Part shown: piece by piece, positions 41,924 through 51,391 of the stretch
Layout of the letters: each line of letters starts with the position of its first letter
Numbering within the stretch: the stretch's first letter is position 1
DNA from: Ruminococcaceae bacterium KH2T8
Lineage (GTDB): Bacteria > Bacillota > Clostridia > Saccharofermentanales > Saccharofermentanaceae
Length of the DNA: 64,000 nt
Assembly (NCBI GenBank): GCA_900111435.1
Contig: FOIY01000002.1
Coordinates: 407,957-471,956 of the forward strand
Direction: 5' to 3'
The notes under the pieces: generated by a model
Told to the model about the DNA's origin: nothing
The model's database searches: none
Seen by the model: the letters and a program-made list of their open reading frames with translations, nothing else
Position numbers and translations under genes: made by a program

Positions 41924-42824
41924 GCAGTGAATCTACGAAGGCCTCAGGATCGAAATCCATTAGATCCTCAACACCCTCACCGAGTCCCGCGAGCACGATG
42001 GGAACCTTTGCCGTATAAGCAACTGAGATGGCAACACCGCCCTTGGCACTTCCGTCGAGCTTAGTGATACCTACGTAGTCAAGATCGACCGCCTCAGCGA
42101 AAGCCTCTGTCTGAAGGACTGCATTCTGTCCGGTCGTTGCATCGATGATAAGGAGCGACCTAACGTTGGCATCGGGAGCTTCCCTGTTGATGATCCTGTT
42201 GATCTTCGCAAGCTCTTCCATGAGATTCTTCTTGTTATGAAGTCTTCCTGCCGTATCTACGATAAGAATGTCACTGCCTCTTGCCTGAGCAGCCTTGATC
42301 GCATCGTAAACAACGGATGCGGGATCAGAACCCTCAGCATGAGAGATAACTGCAGTAGAAGTCCTCTCGCCCCATACCTTGAGCTGCTCAACTGCAGCGG
42401 CTCTGAATGTATCGGCAGCTGCGAGGATGACCTTCTTGCCTTCCGCCTTATATCTTGATGACAGCTTTCCTGCGGTAGTCGTCTTACCGGTTCCGTTAAC
42501 GCCTACCATCAGGATGATATTGAGTTTTCCGGGAACTAATTCGATCGTTGCCTTCTCACCCATTATCTCGAGCATCAGGCGCTTTACCTCAGCCATAACG
42601 CCTTCGTGAGAATCATCACCGGTCTTCTTGATGTAGTTCTTGATGCCGTCAATGATCTCTTCACTTGCAGCAACTCCGCAATCGGCTCTAACCATTATCT
42701 CTTCAAAATCATCGAGCATCTCATCGTCGAACTTACCGTGAGACGCTACGGTCTTGGTCCATTCGGCACTCCAGAAGTCTCTTGTCTTCTGAAGACCTTT
42801 CTTAAAAGCGTCAAATATACCCAT
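41910..42824 (-). CDS. ftsY: Signal recognition particle receptor FtsY
   Basis: GTPase that docks signal-recognition-particle-bound ribosomes at the membrane. The 304-residue protein is the short form, lacking a long acidic A domain. The four-helix N domain (about 1-90) is followed by the G domain with P-loop GVNGTGKTTT at about 108, AADTFRAAAVEQL, the G3 motif DTAGRLHNKKNLMEEL, the guanine-specificity TKLDGSAKGG and C-terminal GLGEGVEDLMDF. It follows smc by 13 bp at the end of the rnc-smc-ftsY group, an order conserved in Firmicutes. Confidence 0.97.
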   Translation of the reverse strand: MGIFDAFKKGLQKTRDFWSAEWTKTVASHGKFDDEMLDDFEEIMVRADCGVAASEEIIDGIKNYIKKTGDDSHEGVMAEVKRLMLEIMGEKATIELVPGKLNIILMVGVNGTGKTTTAGKLSSRYKAEGKKVILAAADTFRAAAVEQLKVWGERTSTAVISHAEGSDPASVVYDAIKAAQARGSDILIVDTAGRLHNKKNLMEELAKINRIINREAPDANVRSLLIIDATTGQNAVLQTEAFAEAVDLDYVGITKLDGSAKGGVAISVAYTAKVPIVLAGLGEGVEDLMDFDPEAFVDSLLAKD

Positions 42825-42837
42825 ATCTTATTCTCCC

Positions 42838-45800
42838 TTATTGTATTCTCATCGAGAGGATCTTGGAGATACCTCTCTCCTGCATCGTTACACCGTACAT
42901 CCTGTCGCACGCTTCCATCGTACCCTTACGGTGAGTAACAAGAATGAACTGTGATCTTACGCAGTATCTTCTTACGAAGTCCGTAAACCTCGAGACATTA
43001 ACATCGTCAAGAGCAGCCTCGACCTCATCGAGGATTACGAAAGGCGAAGGCCTGAGCTGTAATATTGCAAAGAGAAGAGCGATAGCCGTAAGACATCTCT
43101 CACCACCAGAAAGGAGCGTCAGGCTCTGCAGCTTCTTTCCCGGAGGTTGAGCCTTGATCTCGATGCCGCAGTTCAATACATCTTCCTCATTCTCAAGGAC
43201 GATCTCGGCGGAACCGCCGTTAAAGAGATCAGTAAATACGGTCTTGAAGTTCTCGTTGATCGTAGTGAACTGATCGATGAACTGAGTCTTCATCTCTTCG
43301 ATAAGATCTGCGATGACCTTCTCGAGATTTGTCTTTGCTTCAACGATATCATTTCGCTGACCCATCATGAACTCGTATCTCTCGCTGATCTCCTTATACT
43401 CCTCGATGGAGTTCATATTAACGGGGCCTAAGGCTTTTATCTTAGCCTTCAAGGACGAGATACTCTTTACCGTCTCATTGATATTTTCGATCGCAGGATA
43501 CTTTCCGACGACATTATCGTATGTAGTCTCATAGTCTTCCCAGAGCCTGTTCTTCGAGAAGTCGATATCGGTAATATACTTCTCGTACTTGGAAACGAGC
43601 GAATTATACTTATCTCTCAAGAGGTTTATACCGTCGTTGATCTCAGTGAGCTTAGCCACGAATCCGGATCTTTCCTTCTCGATGGCTGCCTTCTCCTCGT
43701 TGAGCTTCCTGATTTCTTCGCTCATCGACTCATAGACAGTCTTCATCTTCTCGGAAGAAGCCTTCTGCTCTTCGATCTTCTTTCGAAGCTCTTCGCTGTC
43801 AGCAGCGTCCTTAGCTCTTTCCTCGTTGAGCTCCTTGAGTTCTTCCTCAGCCTTAGCGAGCTCCTCCTTAATGTGAGAAGCAAGATTGAGCACACCGTTA
43901 CGCTCTGCAAGGATACGCTCGGACTCCGTATTACCGCGGCTGATCTTCTCACGAAGCTCATCGAGTCTTGCGTTGAATTCCTTGTTCTTGTTGTCGGTCC
44001 TGACGATATCTTCCCTGTAATCGGAAAGCTCACCCTCGGTCTCCTTAACGATCTGCTCGAGTTCTTCAAGGTCATCTGCGAGCTTTAACTTCTCAGCAGA
44101 GATCTCATGGATCATCTTCTCTGCATCGGTAAGTCCGGTCTCGAGTTCTTCTAGTCTCGTAGCGACATTTCTATATTCGGATTCTGCCTTTACACGCTCC
44201 ATAGCAAAGAACTTGAGCTGTTCGTTGAGCTGTGCGATCTCACGCTTGATATCGCCTGTCTGCTCGTCAAGCTCCTGTCTTCTGGCTTCGGATACGGAGA
44301 GCATCTGCTCTGTCTTTACGATCCTGCTCTTAAGATCTTCGATCTCACGGGCACGTCCGAGGATACCTGCGGAATCCTTTCTGATACTACCGCCGGTAAG
44401 TGAACCGCCGGCATTTATGCAATCACCGTCAAGTGTAATGACCTTAACGGAATGAGATGCCTCACGGGCTATGACACGGGCATCTTCCATAGTCTCACAG
44501 ATAAGGATCTTCCCGAGGAGGTTACGTACGATATCGTCGATCTCCTTAGGATTATCAACAAGATCGGAAGCGACGCCGATATAGCCGTGCTTTCGCTCAC
44601 AGCCGGCAACAACGTTACGGTCGATGCTTCTGGGCTTTATGTTCTCGATAGGAAGGAATGTCACGCGACCAAGCCTCTTTGTCTTAAGGACATCGATAAG
44701 GTCTGCGGCATTCTTCTCAGTCTTTGTTACTACATTATGGATGGCGGAAGCGAGAGCGATCTCGATAGCCGTCTCATATTCTTTCTTGGTAGAGATAAGA
44801 TCACCGATGACACCAACAATACCGTGACTGTTCTCTCCAACTTCATTAAAGAGCCTTCTTACGGACTCCTGATAACCTTCCTTACGCGCTTCAAGATCCT
44901 GTAAGGACTTAAGTCTTGCCTTATCGCTTATGAATGAGCGGTTATCTGCCTCGTAATCGGCAAGGAGCTTACTTTCTTCCTTCGAAAGTTCCTTGAGCTT
45001 TTCATCTCTCGTAGTGATGTCGGAAGTAACTTCGCCTTCCTTTTCCATCATCTCACGCCATGCTTCATCGGCTTCCTTGAGCTTTGTCTCCATCTCGGTC
45101 TTAAGGCCTGCAGATACCTGCCTGTTATTGCCAAGCTCACGCAGACGGTCCTCCATGGCCGAGATCTGAGCTGATGCCGATGTGATCTTCTCCTTGGTAT
45201 CAAGGAGTTCATTTGTCTTTGACTCGATGCTCTTACGGATGGAATCGTTGCTCTTTTCGGAATTTCTGAATTCCTCGAGGATCTCATCCCTTTGTGAGAT
45301 TATCTCCTCGGTATTCTTCTTTTCAGTATTAGCTCTGTCGAGGAGCTCATCTGCCTTTGCGATCCTTTCGGCATAGTCATTACGGAGCTTCTCGATCTCA
45401 TCGATGAGTTCCTTTTCCTCAGTAGCAGAATTCTCGATATTGTCGTTTAACTGTCGAAGTCTTTCTTCGTTTATCTTTATGTCACTTACGGTATCGTGCA
45501 TCTCCTCGGTAACATCGGACAGCTCCTGCCTCTTGTCCTCGATCTTATCGTCGAGCTCCTCGGATCTTTGCGTAAGTGTCGAGTTATTCTGTCTGAACTC
45601 GATATATCTGTCTTCCTGCTCCTTGATCTCGGCTTCGAGCTTTTCCTTAACGGATCCCGAATCACCCATCGCATTATTGGCATCGTCAATACGCCTTACA
45701 AGGAGTGCTATATCCTGCTCTTTCAGGGACTCGTAAGCTTTATGGTAAGCGATAGCCTTCTCGGACTGCTCCTTAAGAGGTTCGATACGTTCGGAAAGTT

Positions 45801-46389
45801 CATTCAAGATATCGTCGATACGTACAAGGTTCTGCTCTGTGGAATTGAGCTTTCTTTCAGCCTCATCCTTACGGACCTTGAACTTAACGATACCGGATGC
45901 TTCTTCGATTACACGCCTTCTGTCTTCGGACTTTGTCGAGAGGATCTCGTCTACTCGGCCCTGACCGACGATCGAATAACCGTCCTTACCAAGACCCGTA
46001 TCGAGGAAAAGGCCTACGATATCCTTGAGTCTGCAGTTTACGTGATTTATCTGATATTCACTCTCACCCGAACGGTAGAGTCTTCTCGTTATCTGGATCT
46101 CACCGTAATCATAATCTAGGAAATGGTCGTTATTATCGAAAGTAAGAGAAACCTCGGCATAATTCATTGCCTTTCTGGACTGGGTACCGTTAAAGATGAC
46201 ATCTTCCATCTTTCCACCGCGGAGTGTCTTAACGCTCTGCTCACCGAGAACCCATCTGATGGCATCGGTAACATTTGACTTACCGCTGCCGTTAGGACCG
46301 ACAACAGCAGTCATACCCTGATCGAATTCGATCAGCGTATATTCGGGGAACGACTTAAATCCCTGGATTTCGAGCTTCTTTAAATACAT
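42838..46389 (-). CDS. smc: Chromosome partition protein Smc
   Basis: Structural-maintenance-of-chromosomes ATPase that, with ScpA and ScpB, compacts and segregates the chromosome. The 1183 residues are a normal length. The N-terminal head has Walker A GPNGSGKSNVTDAIRW (about 31-46); long Glu/Lys-rich coiled coils (about 170-500 and 690-1020) flank a hinge around 510-670 with HGIVGVIGDLIS and RLGRVTFLPIE; the C-terminal head has the signature LTLLSGGERCLTAIALLFA and Walker B FVILDEVEAALDD. It lies between rnc and ftsY; a TGATACAAT sequence in the 70-bp gap to rnc could serve as an extra promoter. Confidence 0.98.
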   Translation of the reverse strand: MYLKKLEIQGFKSFPEYTLIEFDQGMTAVVGPNGSGKSNVTDAIRWVLGEQSVKTLRGGKMEDVIFNGTQSRKAMNYAEVSLTFDNNDHFLDYDYGEIQITRRLYRSGESEYQINHVNCRLKDIVGLFLDTGLGKDGYSIVGQGRVDEILSTKSEDRRRVIEEASGIVKFKVRKDEAERKLNSTEQNLVRIDDILNELSERIEPLKEQSEKAIAYHKAYESLKEQDIALLVRRIDDANNAMGDSGSVKEKLEAEIKEQEDRYIEFRQNNSTLTQRSEELDDKIEDKRQELSDVTEEMHDTVSDIKINEERLRQLNDNIENSATEEKELIDEIEKLRNDYAERIAKADELLDRANTEKKNTEEIISQRDEILEEFRNSEKSNDSIRKSIESKTNELLDTKEKITSASAQISAMEDRLRELGNNRQVSAGLKTEMETKLKEADEAWREMMEKEGEVTSDITTRDEKLKELSKEESKLLADYEADNRSFISDKARLKSLQDLEARKEGYQESVRRLFNEVGENSHGIVGVIGDLISTKKEYETAIEIALASAIHNVVTKTEKNAADLIDVLKTKRLGRVTFLPIENIKPRSIDRNVVAGCERKHGYIGVASDLVDNPKEIDDIVRNLLGKILICETMEDARVIAREASHSVKVITLDGDCINAGGSLTGGSIRKDSAGILGRAREIEDLKSRIVKTEQMLSVSEARRQELDEQTGDIKREIAQLNEQLKFFAMERVKAESEYRNVATRLEELETGLTDAEKMIHEISAEKLKLADDLEELEQIVKETEGELSDYREDIVRTDNKNKEFNARLDELREKISRGNTESERILAERNGVLNLASHIKEELAKAEEELKELNEERAKDAADSEELRKKIEEQKASSEKMKTVYESMSEEIRKLNEEKAAIEKERSGFVAKLTEINDGINLLRDKYNSLVSKYEKYITDIDFSKNRLWEDYETTYDNVVGKYPAIENINETVKSISSLKAKIKALGPVNMNSIEEYKEISERYEFMMGQRNDIVEAKTNLEKVIADLIEEMKTQFIDQFTTINENFKTVFTDLFNGGSAEIVLENEEDVLNCGIEIKAQPPGKKLQSLTLLSGGERCLTAIALLFAILQLRPSPFVILDEVEAALDDVNVSRFTDFVRRYCVRSQFILVTHRKGTMEACDRMYGVTMQERGISKILSMRIQ

Positions 46390-46459
46390 CGGTACCTGAA
46401 TACTTTCCTAAAATAACGATTAATTGTATCACAAAAGAGACAAATATGCTTCAAGGCGA

Positions 46460-47170
46460 TCAGACGCCGAACATCTCCTGGTAAACCTGGATAGCAGCCT
46501 CAGCGCCTCTCTGCTCAGCATCTTTCTTGCTGTGACCCTTAGCCTTAGCAAGGAATCTCTCGTCGGCATAAACCTCAACTTCGAACTCACGAAGATGGGC
46601 GGGACCCGATTCCCCTACGAGGATGAATTCGATCTTATGCTGATTATTCTTCATCTGAGCGATCTCGAGGAGCCTGCTCTTATAATCTAGGAATATCTTG
46701 CCGTCGATAGCATCCTTGATAGTACTGTCGAGATTAGTTAGAACGACTCTTTCGGCTTCCTTGAATCCGCCGTCAAAGTAAACTGCGGCGATAATGGACT
46801 CAAAAGCATCTGCCAAAGTTGAATCCTTGTCCGTTCCTCCGGTCTGAGCCTCACCCTTACCGAGGAGAAGATAACTGCCCATATCAAGTCTTCTGGCAAC
46901 TGCCGCGAAAGACCTCTCGCAGACGATAATGCTCCTTGTCTTGGAAAGATAACCTTCATCCGCTTCGGGCTTGATCTCATAGAGCTTTTGACCGATAACA
47001 AGGTCCATCACTGCATCACCTATATATTCGAGCCTCTGGTTCGAAAGATAATGTCCCATGTTGTGTTCAAAAACATAGGTGGTGTGTGTAAACGCGAGCT
47101 GAAGGAGTTCTCTGTTCTTAAAAGTATATCCGAGTGCTGCCTCGAATTCCCCACTGTTTAGATCTTTCAT
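46460..47170 (-). CDS. rnc: Ribonuclease III
   Basis: Double-strand-specific endoribonuclease that processes rRNA precursors and structured mRNAs. The 236-residue protein begins MKDLNSGEFEAALGYTF at ATG 47170, preceded by AGGTGTATT; a start 14 codons upstream would lie in the acpP terminator. The catalytic signature is NQRLEYIGDAVMDLVIG, with the second acidic site in DSTLADAFESIIAAVY; a C-terminal dsRNA-binding domain (about 160-235) includes HSKKDAEQRGAEAAI. It follows acpP, separated by a terminator that must be leaky or backed by another promoter. Confidence 0.96.
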   Translation of the reverse strand: MKDLNSGEFEAALGYTFKNRELLQLAFTHTTYVFEHNMGHYLSNQRLEYIGDAVMDLVIGQKLYEIKPEADEGYLSKTRSIIVCERSFAAVARRLDMGSYLLLGKGEAQTGGTDKDSTLADAFESIIAAVYFDGGFKEAERVVLTNLDSTIKDAIDGKIFLDYKSRLLEIAQMKNNQHKIEFILVGESGPAHLREFEVEVYADERFLAKAKGHSKKDAEQRGAEAAIQVYQEMFGV

Positions 47171-47182
47171 AATACACCTGTT

Positions 47183-47220
47183 TAAAAATAAAGGCTGAAT
47201 GCCTTGCGGCATCCAGCCTT
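47183..47220 (-). terminator. Terminator of acpP
   Basis: On the minus strand AAGGCTGGATGCC-GCAA-GGCATTCAGCCTT forms a 13-bp stem with one G:T pair, followed by TATTTTT. It lies just past the acpP stop and overlaps the region immediately upstream of rnc, suggesting high acpP and lower rnc expression. Confidence 0.88.
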
Positions 47221-47240
47221 ATCTTTGATCAAAACCTTAA

Positions 47241-47483
47241 TTATTCAGCAAGACTCTTGATGTACTCAACTGCATCACCGACTGTGCCAACCTTCTCAGC
47301 AACTTCATCGGGGATGGATACGTCGAACTCCTGCTCCATAGCCATAACGAGCTCAACCATATCAAGTGAATCTGCGTTAAGATCATCTACGAAAGATGAA
47401 TCCATTGTGATCTTATCCTCTTCAACACCAAGCTGATCAACGATCATGGACTTAATGCTATCGAATAATTCTTCGTTTGTCAT
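47241..47483 (-). CDS. acpP: Acyl carrier protein
   Basis: Carrier of growing acyl chains in fatty acid synthesis. The 80-residue acidic protein has the phosphopantetheine site [17 protein letters not shown] with the modified serine at residue 39. GGAGGTATTAAAAA precedes the ATG, and a good promoter and terminator bracket the gene, fitting the high expression expected of ACP. In many Firmicutes plsX or fab genes lie upstream; here it is pgsA. Confidence 0.97.
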   Translation of the reverse strand: MTNEELFDSIKSMIVDQLGVEEDKITMDSSFVDDLNADSLDMVELVMAMEQEFDVSIPDEVAEKVGTVGDAVEYIKSLAE

Positions 47484-47523
47484 TTTTTAATACCTCCGTA
47501 CGATTGTCATACAACCTACAATA

Positions 47524-47552
47524 CTTTTAATGGAACAAGATTGAATTGTCAA
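47524..47552 (-). promoter_or_regulatory. Predicted acpP promoter
   Basis: A perfect TTGACA (47547-47552, minus strand) is 17 bp from TAAAAG (47524-47529), about 40 bp upstream of the acpP start codon. Confidence 0.55.
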
Positions 47553-47577
47553 TAGAATTTTTCAAATATTTTCCGTA

Positions 47578-48201
47578 TCAATCTGCGTTCTTAAGATAAT
47601 TGAGATTTTTCAGGAGATAATCCATACCTGAAACCACTGTCATTACTACGCAGATAAGGAATAATACATCTCCGATGATCGTGATCGCATTAACGGGATA
47701 AGCGGCATAATCGTATGTATTTCCGCTGATCTTTAAGAGCGCAGGCTCGAACATGAGGTATACGATAGCGATCATCTGAGTAGTAGTCTTGATCTTACCG
47801 ATCATCTTGGCAGCCATGACTACGCCCTTTTCTGCTGCGAGCATCCTGATACCAGTAACCATGAATTCACGAAGGATAATGATCGCAAGGAACCATGCAG
47901 ATACTCTTCCGAGTTCAACGAAAGCGATAAGAACACCGATAACGAGCATCTTATCTGCAAGAGAATCGAGGAACTTACCGAGATTCGTGATGAGATTATA
48001 CTTCCTGGCGATCTTACCGTCAGCCATATCAGTAAGCGAAGCGATGATAAAGACGATAGCTGCGATGAGCATACCGCTCTCACGAATAAATGCATTCCAT
48101 CCTTCGGGCTCAAAGCCGTAGATACTGATGGGAAGCATAAAGAGAAGTGTCACGGGAATAAGGATGATCCTTAAAAGTGACAGCTTATTAGGCAGATTCA
48201 T
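47578..48201 (-). CDS. pgsA: CDP-diacylglycerol-glycerol-3-phosphate 3-phosphatidyltransferase
   Basis: Membrane enzyme that makes phosphatidylglycerol phosphate, the first committed step to phosphatidylglycerol. The 207-residue protein has several hydrophobic spans and the complete CDP-alcohol phosphatidyltransferase motif DMADGKIARKYNL...GKFLDSLADK (the D-x2-D-G-x2-A-R-x8-G-x3-D-x3-D pattern). Its start overlaps the rimO stop by 4 bp (ATGA), and the rimO-pgsA pair is common in Clostridia. Confidence 0.95.
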   Translation of the reverse strand: MNLPNKLSLLRIILIPVTLLFMLPISIYGFEPEGWNAFIRESGMLIAAIVFIIASLTDMADGKIARKYNLITNLGKFLDSLADKMLVIGVLIAFVELGRVSAWFLAIIILREFMVTGIRMLAAEKGVVMAAKMIGKIKTTTQMIAIVYLMFEPALLKISGNTYDYAAYPVNAITIIGDVLFLICVVMTVVSGMDYLLKNLNYLKNAD

Positions 48202-49556
48202 ATTGTAACTCCTGTCATTTCATATTCTGAGGCTTCAAGTATCTTCACCTGATACCTTCCGCCAATCTTAAGTTCTTCTTCCTTGGTCGAAGCGACATAG
48301 ATGACCGGATCGATCTCCGGAGCCTCTCCGTAACTTCGCCCGACATAAAATATACCATCTTCGGATACAGAATCAATAGTAACAGTTACTTCGGACCCTA
48401 CGCGTGAAAGATTCGACTCACGTGAGATAGCTTCCTGGACCTCGTAGACCTTCTGACAACGAAGTTTCTTCGTCTCAGCGTCCACATCATCAGGCATATC
48501 ATATGCTGGCGTACCTTCTTCAGGCGAGAATTCAAAGCATCCGAGCCTGTCAAAGCGCCACTTCTCGATATTCTTTATAAGATTATCAAAGGCTTCCTCG
48601 CTCTCCCCCGGGAATCCTACCATTACCGTCGTTCTTATAACAAGGCCGGGAATCTTCTCACGAAGCTTTGCTATCCTCTCATCTATAAGCTCAACAGTAT
48701 CGTGACGGAGCATAGACTTAAGGATGCCGTTATCTGCATGCTGGATCGGTATATCAAGATACTTCGCTACCTTGGGATTATTGGCCATCTCATCGATGAG
48801 CTCATCGGTGATACCGTCCATATAGCCATACATGACTCTTATGAGTTCGATACCTTCGATCTTTGAAAGCTTTCGAAGAAGCTCAGGGAGCACTTGCTTC
48901 TTATAAAGATCAATACCATAGTTAGTAGTATCCTGTGCAGCAAGTATGATCTCCTTAAATCCCTGAGATGCCAGATCTTCAGCCTCTTCGAGTATCGCCT
49001 CCATGGGACGAGACTTATAGCTGCCTCTAATGAGCGGGATAGCACAGAAAGAACATCTGTGAACACATCCCTCACCTATCTTGAGCCAGGCAAAGCTACC
49101 GGTAGATATATCTCTGTGCGTAAGGAGCTGATCCATACCACCGGGCTCGGAAACATAGACCTTCTTAGGCATCTCGCACTCGTAGAGCGAATCGATAGCT
49201 TCACATATATCCTTATAATGAGAAGTTCCCATAACGATATCGACTTCGGGAAGCTCATCTAAGATCTCTGAAGAGTAACGCTGGGAAAGACAGCCGGTAA
49301 CGATGATATGCTTGAGCTTACCATGCTTCTCCCCGTCAGGCTTAAGATCGGCTGTATTTAGTATTGTCATGATCGTCTCTGTCTTAGCAGATTCGATAAA
49401 ACCGCAGGAGTTGATTATCGCAACTTCCGCGTCCTCGACCGATTCAACGACATTATAGCCGTGATCCTTGATCATCTTGACCATACACTCGGCGTCAACA
49501 AGGTTCTTTGAACAACCGAGTGCGATCATTGTTACATTGATTTCTTCTTTTTTCAT
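48198..49556 (-). CDS. rimO: Ribosomal protein S12 methylthiotransferase RimO
   Basis: Radical-SAM enzyme that adds a methylthio group to an Asp of ribosomal protein S12. About 452 residues from ATG 49556; the frame is open 23 codons further but through the recX terminator. The N-terminal iron-sulfur domain has IALGCSKNLVDAECM and INSCGFIESAKTETI; the radical-SAM cluster is CVHRCSFC (CxxxCxxC, about 160-167) followed by AIPLIRGSYKSR; a TRAM domain (EVTVTIDSVSEDGIFYVGR) ends the protein. RimO rather than MiaB is favoured by the SCGFIE and CSFCAIP wording. It is coupled to pgsA. Confidence 0.95.
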   Translation of the reverse strand: MKKEEINVTMIALGCSKNLVDAECMVKMIKDHGYNVVESVEDAEVAIINSCGFIESAKTETIMTILNTADLKPDGEKHGKLKHIIVTGCLSQRYSSEILDELPEVDIVMGTSHYKDICEAIDSLYECEMPKKVYVSEPGGMDQLLTHRDISTGSFAWLKIGEGCVHRCSFCAIPLIRGSYKSRPMEAILEEAEDLASQGFKEIILAAQDTTNYGIDLYKKQVLPELLRKLSKIEGIELIRVMYGYMDGITDELIDEMANNPKVAKYLDIPIQHADNGILKSMLRHDTVELIDERIAKLREKIPGLVIRTTVMVGFPGESEEAFDNLIKNIEKWRFDRLGCFEFSPEEGTPAYDMPDDVDAETKKLRCQKVYEVQEAISRESNLSRVGSEVTVTIDSVSEDGIFYVGRSYGEAPEIDPVIYVASTKEEELKIGGRYQVKILEASEYEMTGVTI

Positions 49557-49583
49557 ACGCCTTATATTACCATTAAATCCCAA

Positions 49584-49614
49584 AATGAAAAGACCGCCGG
49601 GCAAGGCGGTCTTT
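49584..49614 (-). terminator. Terminator behind recX
   Basis: The minus strand forms AAGACCGCC...GGCGGTCTT with a short loop followed by TTTCATTTT, about 42 bp after the recX stop and 28 bp before rimO. Confidence 0.85.
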
Positions 49615-49655
49615 CCAATATCCATAACATACGAAAGATAAATGTACCACGCGGG

Positions 49656-50129
49656 TTAAGTGGGTAAATCATTTATCAACAGTCTGATTACAGATGAAGC
49701 GGTCTCGGCAGAGTATCCTCTACGCGAAGCCACAGAGATTATATCACGGATATCCGATTCCGAGTATACACTTTCGGAGAAGTTCGGACATAATGCTTCA
49801 ATAAGTCTTCTGCATGTGACCTTATCGTCATCACATTCCTCCAGGAGCGTAGGAATGCAATCACGAGAGATCCCTGCGGCACTAAGTCTTTGAGATATGA
49901 GAGCACGACTTTCCTGCTTCTTGCCTACTCTGGAAGCGAGGACCTTACGACCTGCTCTAATATCATCTATATACTCACGCTCAACAAGCTGTTCAACTGC
50001 ACTACGAGCAGTACCGGGATCATATCCCTTCCTGATGAGGTATTCGCGGACCTTACCGGACGAATAGACTGCTATTCCGATATGTCGGATACCTGCTGAT
50101 ACCGCTTCGCTAATATCGTAAGGATCCAT
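49656..50129 (-). CDS. recX: Regulatory protein RecX
   Basis: Small inhibitor/modulator of RecA. The 157-residue protein is made of three-helix repeats with the family features SSGKVREYLIRKGYD, VEQLVEREYIDD and ALISQRLSAAGIS. It is coupled to recA by a TAATG overlap at 50129, the standard recA-recX arrangement, so it should be induced together with recA by DNA damage. Confidence 0.9.
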   Translation of the reverse strand: MDPYDISEAVSAGIRHIGIAVYSSGKVREYLIRKGYDPGTARSAVEQLVEREYIDDIRAGRKVLASRVGKKQESRALISQRLSAAGISRDCIPTLLEECDDDKVTCRRLIEALCPNFSESVYSESDIRDIISVASRRGYSAETASSVIRLLINDLPT

Positions 50130-51259
50130 TACATATCGATCCCGAGGATATCGTCGTCGTTCTCGTCAAGATCAAGATCTACATCGGAAACATCCGCGTC
50201 ATCAAGATCTTCACCGGGTTCAGCGGGCTTGTAAGAATCCCTTACGAGCTGCTCGATCTCATCTCTGATGTCAGTATTATCAAGGAGATACTGTCTTGCA
50301 TTATCCTTACCCTGACCGATCTTCTGGCCCTTATATGCGAACCAGGAACCGCTCTTCTCGATGATGTTGTTCTCAACAGCGAGATCGATGATGCAGCTCT
50401 CCTTAGATATACCCTGACCGTACATGATGTCGAACTCAGCTTCCTTGAACGGAGGAGCAACCTTATTCTTGACTACCTTTACACGTACATGGTTACCGAT
50501 AACATCAGTACCGTTACGAAGAGTCTCAGTCTTTCTAACGTCAAGTCTTACTGAAGAATAGAACTTCAATGCACGACCACCAGTCGTTGTCTCGGGATTA
50601 CCGAACATAACACCGACCTTCTCACGAAGCTGATTGATGAAGATACATACAGTTCCGGACTTAGCGATGATACCTGTGAGCTTACGAAGAGCCTGGCTCA
50701 TGAGTCTTGCCTGAAGACCTACATGAGAATCGCCCATCTCACCTTCGATCTCTGCCCTGGGAACAAGTGCTGCTACGGAGTCGATGACGATAACATCGAT
50801 ACCGCCGCTTCGTACAAGTGTCTCAGTGATCTCGAGAGCCTGCTCACCCGTATCTGGCTGAGCGAGAAGAAGATTATCAACATCTACGCCGATCTTACTT
50901 GCATATACTGCGTCAAGAGCATGCTCTGCATCGATAAATGCACATGTACCGCCCATCTTCTGAGCTTCTGCTACGCAATGAAGCGCAACTGTCGTCTTAC
51001 CTGAAGACTCGGGTCCGTAGATCTCAATGATCCTTCCACGGGGAAGTCCGCCTACTCCGAGTGCGATATCAAGTGTAAGAGAACCTGTAGGGATAGTCTC
51101 GATATCTACAACTTCCTGATCGCCCATCCTCATAACGGAACCCTTACCGAACTGCTTCTCTATCTGAGCCATTGCAGCTTCAAGAGCCTTCTTGCGCTCG
51201 CTCTGATCTGCGATGGGCACCTGCTGCACGCTTGCTTTTGCCGAATTTTTCTTAGCCAT
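50129..51259 (-). CDS. recA: Recombinase RecA
   Basis: DNA strand-exchange ATPase and SOS co-protease. The 376-residue protein starts [10 protein letters not shown] at ATG 51259 with GGAGG upstream; an open frame nine codons longer has no such site. It has the P-loop GPESSGKTT, the MAW-type core, [17 protein letters not shown] ([17 protein letters not shown]) with the DNA-binding loop, and an acidic C-terminal tail ([15 protein letters not shown]). A consensus promoter and a LexA box lie upstream, and recX follows. Confidence 0.98.
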   Translation of the reverse strand: MAKKNSAKASVQQVPIADQSERKKALEAAMAQIEKQFGKGSVMRMGDQEVVDIETIPTGSLTLDIALGVGGLPRGRIIEIYGPESSGKTTVALHCVAEAQKMGGTCAFIDAEHALDAVYASKIGVDVDNLLLAQPDTGEQALEITETLVRSGGIDVIVIDSVAALVPRAEIEGEMGDSHVGLQARLMSQALRKLTGIIAKSGTVCIFINQLREKVGVMFGNPETTTGGRALKFYSSVRLDVRKTETLRNGTDVIGNHVRVKVVKNKVAPPFKEAEFDIMYGQGISKESCIIDLAVENNIIEKSGSWFAYKGQKIGQGKDNARQYLLDNTDIRDEIEQLVRDSYKPAEPGEDLDDADVSDVDLDLDENDDDILGIDM

Positions 51260-51280
51260 GGGATAAAACCTCCACACTAT

Positions 51281-51292
51281 GAACAATTGTTC
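51281..51292 (-). promoter_or_regulatory. LexA (SOS) box of recA
   Basis: GAACAATTGTTC is a perfect palindrome of the Gram-positive GAAC-N4-GTTC LexA operator. It lies about 10-20 bp downstream of the predicted transcript start, where bound LexA would block elongation or open-complex formation. Confidence 0.85.
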
Positions 51293-51308
51293 TGATTTAT
51301 TTAAATCG

Positions 51309-51337
51309 ATTCTATAAAAAGCCTATCCCTTTGTCAA
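51309..51337 (-). promoter_or_regulatory. recA promoter
   Basis: On the minus strand a perfect TTGACA (51332-51337) is exactly 17 bp from TAGAAT (51309-51314), the best sigma-A-like promoter in the window, placed just upstream of the LexA box. Confidence 0.8.
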
Positions 51338-51391
51338 TGGATTTGCAACAAAAATACAGAACGAAATTTTAAAAATGGGACTTTTGGGATA

